A stretch of 64,000 nucleotides of DNA. It comes from Rhizoclosmatium globosum (Eukaryota; Chytridiomycota; Chytridiomycetes; Chytridiales; Chytriomycetaceae). The position numbers and the translations under genes are program-made. Shown here piece by piece: positions 58,525 through 64,000 of this stretch (position 1 is the stretch's first letter; the number at the start of each line of letters is the position of its first letter). The notes under the pieces were generated by a model that was given only the letters and a program-made list of their open reading frames with translations, ran no database searches and was not told the DNA's origin. The stretch spans positions 1-64,000 of the forward strand of contig MCGO01000097.1 in NCBI GenBank assembly GCA_002104985.1, in the 5' to 3' direction.

Positions 58525-59690
58525 GCTGCACCAGATTGGTAAGCAGCAAGAATTCAGGTTCCAGAGTTCATCTGGGCTGATATCCATCCTGTCGCATTTT
58601 ACGACAGGATTGGTAATCACTCCCAAACAGCGTGCAAACTCATTGCAAATCATGAAAGGAATTCAAATCACTGCACCAGATTCGTAAGCAGCTTCAATTC
58701 AGGTTCCAGAGGTTCAACTGGGCTGATATCCATCCTGTCGCATTTCACGACAGGATTGGTAATCACTCCCAAACAGTCTCCAAACTCATTGCACATCATG
58801 AAAGGAATTCAAAGCACTGCACCAGATTCGTAAGCAGCTTCAATTCAGGTTCCAGAGTCTCAACTGGGCTGATATCCATCCTGTCGCATTTCACGACAGG
58901 ATTGGTAATCACTCCCAAACAGTCTCCAAACTCATTGCACATCATGAAAGGAATTCAAAGCACTGCACCAGATTCGTAAGCAGCTTCAATTCAGGTTCCA
59001 GAGTCTCAACTGGGCTGATATCCATCCTGTCGCATTTTATGACAGGATTGGTAATCAATCCCAAACAGCGTGCAAACTCATTGCAAATCATGAAAGGAAT
59101 TCAAATCACTGCACCAGATTAGTAAGCAGCCACAATTCAGCTTCCAGAGGTTCAACTGGGCTGATATCCATCCTGTCGCATTTTACGACAGGATTGGTAA
59201 TCACTCCCAAACAGCTTGCAAACTCATTGCAATTCCTGAAAGTAACTCAGATCACTACGCCAGAGAGGAAAGCAGCCAGAATTCAGGTTCCAGAGTCTCA
59301 ACTGGGCTGATATCCATCCTGTCGCATTTTACGACAGGATTGGTAATCACTCCCAAACAGCCTCCAAACTCATTGCAAATCATGAAAGGAATTCAAAGCA
59401 CTGCACCAGATTGGTAAGCAGCCACAATTCAGCTTCCAGAGTCTCAACTGGGCTGATATCCATCCTGTCGCATTTTACGACAGGATTGGTAATCACTCCC
59501 AAACAGCCTCCAACCTCATTGCACATCATGAAAGGAATTCAAATCACTGCACCAGATTAGTAAGCAGCCACAATTCAGCTTCCAGAGGTTCAACTGGGCT
59601 GATATCCATCCTGTCGCATTTTACGACAGGATTGGTAATCACTCCCAAACAGCCTCCAAACTCATTGCAAGTCCTGAAAGGATAAGGCAT
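58525..59690. repeat. 146-bp tandem satellite, eight units
   Basis: The landmark GGGCTGATATCCATCCTGTC starts at 58574, 58720, 58866, 59012, 59158, 59304, 59450 and 59596, exactly 146 bp apart each time. Every unit has an inverted repeat ATCCTGTCG-(7 nt)-CGACAGGAT; one unit (about 59030-59048) has TGACAGGAT, which still allows a G-T pair. Units differ by scattered substitutions but not by length. Confidence 0.95.
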
Positions 59691-60720
59691 CGGTCCAGAG
59701 TTGAGTAAAAAAATGAAGCCACAAAATTTTCATTTTTGGTTGCCTCTCTCTCAAACACGATTTGTGAGATCCCAATAAAAGGAAGAAGTAAAGGAACAAA
59801 CACTAGTAACCTCCAAATATATATGTACAAGGGGTATCTGGCTAGTATGTGTCGTTCTGTTGGAGAACAGTGTTGAAATCAGGTAATGTTGAAACAGAAT
59901 AGATCTCGATGACAGATATTTGCGACACGTTCTATAGTGGCTCAAAATGTTGGTAACACATAGTTCTTTAATTTGTATAGAGCGAAAGTGTTGATTTTGT
60001 TTCTAGCAGTAAGAATTTATGAGTAAAATAGAGTTTGATGCATTTTTCATGCAAACAAATAGAACGGCAGCCACACACATTGTATCAACATATCCATGGT
60101 CCCAAATCAAAGTTTTATAGTGCATCTACAACTTCTATAGAACCCTTTTTCGGATTTCGTTTCTGTAGTTTTGTTTTTCACACCAAAGAAGGCAAAGGAA
60201 GCGAAGAAAGCTAATGCTGCCAATGTCTGCTTGTCATCTTGCATGTCAAATTGATCAGAATTGCGAACCTAGAGGCTGACCAGCTTGGTGTAGGTGATTG
60301 CATTGGGCCAGCTTGTCTTGACCGATCAAAACAATGATATTGCAATGACAGGTCGGGCTATTTGTCACTTGATAAATACTGAGTTTGATGTGGATGAGAT
60401 TGGAATGGCAGTTGTCTCGCTTTGATTGCAGGAAACAAATAATAAATACAATTGTTGTACTCAATCTATCACCCAGACTACATACCTACACTGCATTAGA
60501 TGACGTTCTCCAAAGCTCAAGGCGCTGCTGCACATACAAGTGGTGGGGGAGTTTAGAGGGTTGGCAATCTCGACCTTTTCTGGCATCAAAAATTGTGCGT
60601 TTTTTCTTAATGGCTGGACCGAGGCCTTAAACACGCTATCATGTTTGCAACAAAAAGAATAGCTGTTCTCGTACTAAACGGACCCAAATTGACAAGAGTA
60701 TCTCGAAGTGGAGGTAAAAG
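59691..60720. other. Intergenic, no gene seen
   Basis: AT-rich; only short frames without domain motifs. Confidence 0.5.
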
Positions 60721-60793
60721 AGGCTATTGCGGGGCTCGAACCCGCGACCTTCTCCGTGTAAAGGAGACGTCATGACCACTAGACTAAACGGCC
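60721..60793 (-). tRNA. tRNA-Val(TAC)
   Basis: 73 nt on minus. Acceptor GGCCGTT/AATAGCC with one C-A mismatch, D arm GTCTAGTGGTCATGAC, anticodon stem-loop TCTCC-TTTACAC-GGAGA, T arm GCGGGTTCGAGCCCCGC, followed by TTTTACC. A singleton outside the array that reads a valine codon class not covered by its AAC copies. Confidence 0.92.
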
Positions 60794-60952
60794 TCTACTC
60801 GTGTTATGGAGAAGTGGACTATATTGAAGTTAGGCAAGAAACTTTCACAAAAATAATCCTTCAATAGTATTGAGTCATTCAATTAAAAGAATAGCTAGTT
60901 TCGCCTCGAGTTTGATTTCTGCAATACAAACCATGGCTTTGCAGAATCAAGA

Positions 60953-61309
60953 ATGAAGTCTGATAAAAACAAACAAATGGAAAGAGAAGATAGAGAAAAA
61001 TGTGCTTCTTTCAGGTTGTCTGAATGTCATCATCGATTGCACCATCCAAAACCTCCAACGACAAAAAAACAAAATCAACGAACAGACAAAAGCAATCCAG
61101 TCGAAATGCCCGGCGTCCGCATCACATCAACATGCTACTCGTACATTTGCAGTCAAACGAACCACGCTGGTTGCTACTCCTACACTCACCACAACAAGCA
61201 ACCTCTAGTTGTTTCATCACCCAGCACCATCAAAATGGCAAGAATGCTCGAGTTAGATGAGGCAATATCGAATGAGCCAGTCACTAAGCGAAGGAGATGC
61301 GTTCTTTGA
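60953..61309 (+). CDS. Small hypothetical frame, uncertain
   Basis: 118-codon open frame from an ATG-like start near 60953. It is rich in Lys, Thr, His and Ser, has no domain I recognise, and ends in a basic VTKRRRCVL. A possible acceptor (TTTCAG at about 61009-61014) lies inside, so it could equally be the last exon of a gene whose 5' part I cannot see. Composition does not separate it from chance. Confidence 0.2.
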   Translation: MKSDKNKQMEREDREKCASFRLSECHHRLHHPKPPTTKKQNQRTDKSNPVEMPGVRITSTCYSYICSQTNHAGCYSYTHHNKQPLVVSSPSTIKMARMLELDEAISNEPVTKRRRCVL

Positions 61310-61478
61310 AAAAATCGGTATCTCAAATGTCATCATTATTGTAAATAAAACTCTTGTACGGAATTCAAAGCGTAACAATGGAAAGCTCAGAATCAATTTC
61401 GTTTGAAGAAGGATATACGAAACTATATTTCCTACTACTTTGTCATTCGAGGACACTACAATTTGAAAGGTCTTCAAG

Positions 61479-61551
61479 GGGCCTTATGGTCTAGTAGTAT
61501 GATTCTCGCTTTGGGCGCGAGAGGTCCTGGGTTCAATTCCCAGTGAGGCCC
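61479..61551 (+). tRNA. tRNA-Pro(TGG)
   Basis: 73 nt. Acceptor GGGCCTT/GAGGCCC, anticodon stem-loop CTCGC-TTTGGGC-GCGAG, T arm CTGGGTTCAATTCCCAG, followed by TTTT. A singleton outside the array. Confidence 0.94.
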
Positions 61552-61916
61552 TTTTGCACTTTTTTCTCATAATTATGACAATGATTCTGTTGGTGTGAGA
61601 GGTGTGTTCTTCCTGATTTCCCCTTTATTGACCCACCTTTTTTTCGCTTATGCCACTTACTGCAAATGAGTGGCGGCCAATTTGTTGTTCTTGTCCATCC
61701 AAGAGCTTGATTCTGTTCATTTATACAACTTTCTTTTATTAGCCGTGTAGCGAATATTGATGCATGAATTGAAAGCCACGCAGCGAAGGAATCTTCCAGA
61801 AGGTGGAAAGTGTGTTTCAAGTTTGTCAGGTTTCCCCACCACGTGGTTTTGAAATGAGAAGTGTGCGAGAAGGGTTTCCAACAAAGCAAAACGAAAACAT
61901 CAACGAAAACAACACC

Positions 61917-62408
61917 ATGGCCCGTCAAACGCGTTCGACCTCCACCGCCACCCGCAAGCCAGCATCAACGACGACATCAAGCCGCCCAGCATCAACAACG
62001 GCTGCAGCACCAGCACACGCGCCACCACCACCACAGCCACCAGTTGCGCACGCAGCACCACCAACATCGATGGCGGCCCCAACATCGATGGCACCCGCGC
62101 CACAGCAGCCATCGCTCTTTGCCAACATGGCCTCGACTGCCGCGGGAGTCGCCGTTGGATCCGCCGTTGGACACACACTCGGCGCGGGTCTGACTTCGAT
62201 GTTTGGTGGTGGTGGTTCCTCTGCCCCGGCTCCACAGGCGGCGGCTGCACCACAGTCGGTTGCTGCTCCGTCCCAGTTTGCGAACCCGTGCGAGGCCGAT
62301 TCGCGTGCCTTCACTGCCTGTCTGGAGAAGAGCAGCAACGACATTGGTGCCTGCCAGTTCTACCTGGACATGCTCAAGCAGTGCCAGGCAAACAGCAAGT
62401 CTTTCTAA
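61917..62408 (+). CDS. Twin CX9C (CHCH) protein of the CHCHD2/CHCHD10/Mix17 family
   Basis: Single-exon frame of 163 residues from ATG 61917 (MARQTRSTSTATRK). The basic, Ser/Thr-rich N terminus could serve as a mitochondrial targeting signal. It is followed by a Pro/Ala-rich stretch, a small glycine-alanine hydrophobic segment (AAGVAVGSAVGHTLGAGL) typical of the family, and a C-terminal CHCH fold with two C-x9-C pairs (C-EADSRAFTA-C and C-QFYLDMLKQ-C), the substrate pattern of the Mia40 import pathway. Family members reside in the intermembrane space and affect respiratory complexes and cristae; the precise role here is inferred. An in-frame upstream extension without ATG (from about 61803) is not convincing. 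Same strand as the PPIL4-like gene, 217 bp upstream of it. Confidence 0.88.
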   Translation: MARQTRSTSTATRKPASTTTSSRPASTTAAAPAHAPPPPQPPVAHAAPPTSMAAPTSMAPAPQQPSLFANMASTAAGVAVGSAVGHTLGAGLTSMFGGGGSSAPAPQAAAAPQSVAAPSQFANPCEADSRAFTACLEKSSNDIGACQFYLDMLKQCQANSKSF

Positions 62409-62625
62409 GGTGGTAGGGGAAGTAGGGTGGGAGTAAGGAGTTGGGTTGATCCCGTGTTGGTCCGATGTTTGCCCCGTTCCACTCCCTTCTACCACATTCC
62501 AAATCATCCAATCGACTTTGTTATCTTTATTAAAAACATTGAAAAGCTTAAATAAAACATTACTGACACTGAAGAGAAATCCTTTGCTTTCAGAACAGAA
62601 GAAAGAAACGAAAAGGAACAAAGAA

Positions 62626-64000
62626 ATGTCTGTTTTACTTGAGGTAGTCCATCCGCAGTCTCTCCCTCTTTCCCAGCATCTGATTCACTCACATGCCCAA
62701 TTAGACATCCCTCGGCGATATTGTCATTGACCTCGACACAAAACGAGCTCCAAAGGCATCGCTCAACTTTCTCAAACTGTGCAAACGCAAGGCTTACAAC
62801 TATTCCCTCTTTCACACTCTCATCAAAAACTTTACTGCCACTGTCGGTGGTGACTGCACTGGTGACCGTGACTCTGGCTCCTCCGTTTGGGGTCTTTTGG
62901 ATTCCTCGGATTCATCGGATCCTACTGTAAAGACAAACAAGTTTTTTGAACCAGAGCGTTCTACGAAACTGAAACATGACTCTAAAGGCGTTGTTTCCTT
63001 TGTTTGTGCTCAAGGACGTGTTGGAGAGGAGGTATGGTGGTGGAGAGAGAGAGACAACAAGTGTCAAGCGAGATTGAAGAGTAGTGCGAGGAACGAGCTA
63101 GAAATAGGTTGCGAGGGACGAGCAAGGATAGGATAGCGAGGAACGAGCAAGGACAGGATAGCGAGGAACGAGCGAGAATCGCATAGCCTGGAACGAGATT
63201 CATCTAGTGCTGCAAAGACAAACAAGTTCTTTGAGCAATGAGCCGGAACGTTAGAAATGCAATTGCGAGGAACTCGCATCAACATCATAGACGAACATGT
63301 AGTAGCGCACTCCAAGCTTTTCTAACACAACGATAAACAGGAAAAGCTCCTTGCAACTTCCCAATTCTTTTTTACGCTTTCGGAAAGCGGCGCCGAGTAT
63401 TTAAACACGCAACACGCTCCATTTGGACGAGTAGTCGAAGGTCTTGAAGTCCTTGACGCTTTGAATGCCCAACTTGTGGACGATGACAACCGCCCTTTCC
63501 GTGATATTCGAATCAAACACACTATAATCCTCGACGACCCGTTCCCTGATCCACCCGGTCTACGCTGTCCATCTCGTTCCCCGTCTCCACCGCCACAATT
63601 ACTTGCGAGCGCACGAATTGCAGAAGACGAAAACTTGTTCCCAGACGTGGACCCTGAAGTCCTGGAAAAAGAGGCGAGGGATCGGGAAGCAGCTGCCCGC
63701 GCATTGACACTTGAAATGATTGGAGACTTGCCATTCGCGGAAATCCGACCTCCTGAAAATATCCTATTTGTGTGTAAACTGAATCCAATCACGCGAGATG
63801 AAGATTTGGAGCTTATTTTCTCCCGGTTTGGTGAGATTCGCAGGTATACAACCTCTCTCGCTCGTCTCCATCATTCTCGCCTCTGTTTTAAGTTCTAACA
63901 AAACCAAATTAGCTGCGAAATCATTCGTGATAAAAAGACGCAAGACTCGCTGTGCTATGCGTTCATTGACTTTGAAAAGAAGGAATCAGCCGAAGAAGCG
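62626..64000 (+). CDS. PPIL4-like cyclophilin with RRM (partial, 3' end off window)
   Basis: Exons 62626-62643, 62705-63031, 63341-63843 and 63913 onward. MSVLLE joins [12 protein letters not shown], the start of a cyclophilin fold; [14 protein letters not shown] and later [14 protein letters not shown] complete it. A linker with [12 protein letters not shown] and [20 protein letters not shown] leads to an RRM ([20 protein letters not shown], then [18 protein letters not shown]) that is cut by the window end. This order is characteristic of PPIL4/Cyp6-type nuclear cyclophilins, linked to splicing and transcription. The catalytic core looks altered: the usual GSQF block reads [13 protein letters not shown] and the FHRVI-like segment reads FHTLIKNF, so isomerase activity is uncertain. 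The 309-nt intron at 63032-63340 is about six times longer than its neighbours and contains repeats. Confidence 0.85.
63083..63195 (+). repeat. Minisatellite in the PPIL4-like gene intron
   Basis: About four imperfect copies of a 24-30 nt motif (GCGAGGAACGAGCAAGGACA, then GGATA). Confidence 0.75.

Noticed and set aside
58525..59690. CRISPR-like array
   Set aside because: The eukaryotic satellite has full-length similar units with no unique spacers between short repeats.
61803..61916. N-terminal extension of the CHCH protein
   Set aside because: The extension has no ATG start, and the ATG at 61917 gives a standard-length family member with a basic targeting-like N terminus.

Overview
The window comes from a eukaryotic nuclear genome, most likely a flagellated (zoosporic, chytrid-like) fungus. 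Genes are compact and broken by many short GT-AG introns, mostly 44-65 nt, some with CTAAC-like branch points. The gene set is fungal in character: Mcm6, Bre1, a Ctk3-like CTD-kinase subunit, a Tho1/SARNP-like SAP protein, a PNUTS/Ppn1-like protein, a mitochondrial aspartate/glutamate carrier and a twin-CX9C protein. A very large protein with HEAT-like and ASH/HYDIN-type Ig repeats, a design typical of axonemes, points to a flagellate. The species assignment is inference.

Layout. 1-6366 (-): large axonemal-type protein, running off the left edge. 6562-7491 (+): 7-TM protein. 7954-8401 and 15383-15810: two halves of a partial duplicate of the PNUTS-like gene, split by an intact Ty1/copia retrotransposon (8402-15382, -) with identical-looking 299-bp LTRs and a 5-bp target duplication. 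17086-26192: housekeeping cluster (mcm6 +, PNUTS-like -, SAP protein +, methyltransferase -). 26.2-37.9 kb: gene-poor transposon graveyard holding a 1.7-kb foldback element, two decayed PIF/Harbinger transposases (one inside a delimited 2.27-kb element that also carries an acetyltransferase-like fragment) and nested MITEs. 37.9-51.0 kb: tandem array of eight ~1.6-kb units, each with five tRNA genes (Ala-AGC, Leu-CAA, Lys-CTT, Val-AAC forward; Gly-GCC reverse), 40 tRNA genes in all. 51.4-57.4 kb: bre1 (+), ctk3-like (+), AGC carrier (-). 58.5-59.7 kb: 146-bp satellite with a conserved hairpin. 60.7-64.0 kb: tRNA-Val(TAC), tRNA-Pro(TGG), CHCH-domain gene, and the 5' part of a PPIL4-like cyclophilin-RRM gene running off the right edge.

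Most unusual: (1) the copia element's gag-pol frame is interrupted by five short GT-AG introns; removing all five gives one continuous 1937-codon reading frame, while retaining any one brings an in-frame stop; (2) the tRNA megarepeat, in which Ala-Leu and Lys-Val lie 3-4 nt apart with no Pol III terminator between them, implying dicistronic transcripts. Several nuclear genes here act in transcription-coupled mRNA biogenesis (Bre1, Ctk3, PNUTS-like, SAP protein), but nothing shows that this neighbourhood is functional.

Exon joins were worked out by hand from splice signals and reading frame. For mcm6, PNUTS-like, SAP, bre1, ctk3-like and the copia polyprotein the summed exon length is an exact multiple of three. 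No similarity search was run.
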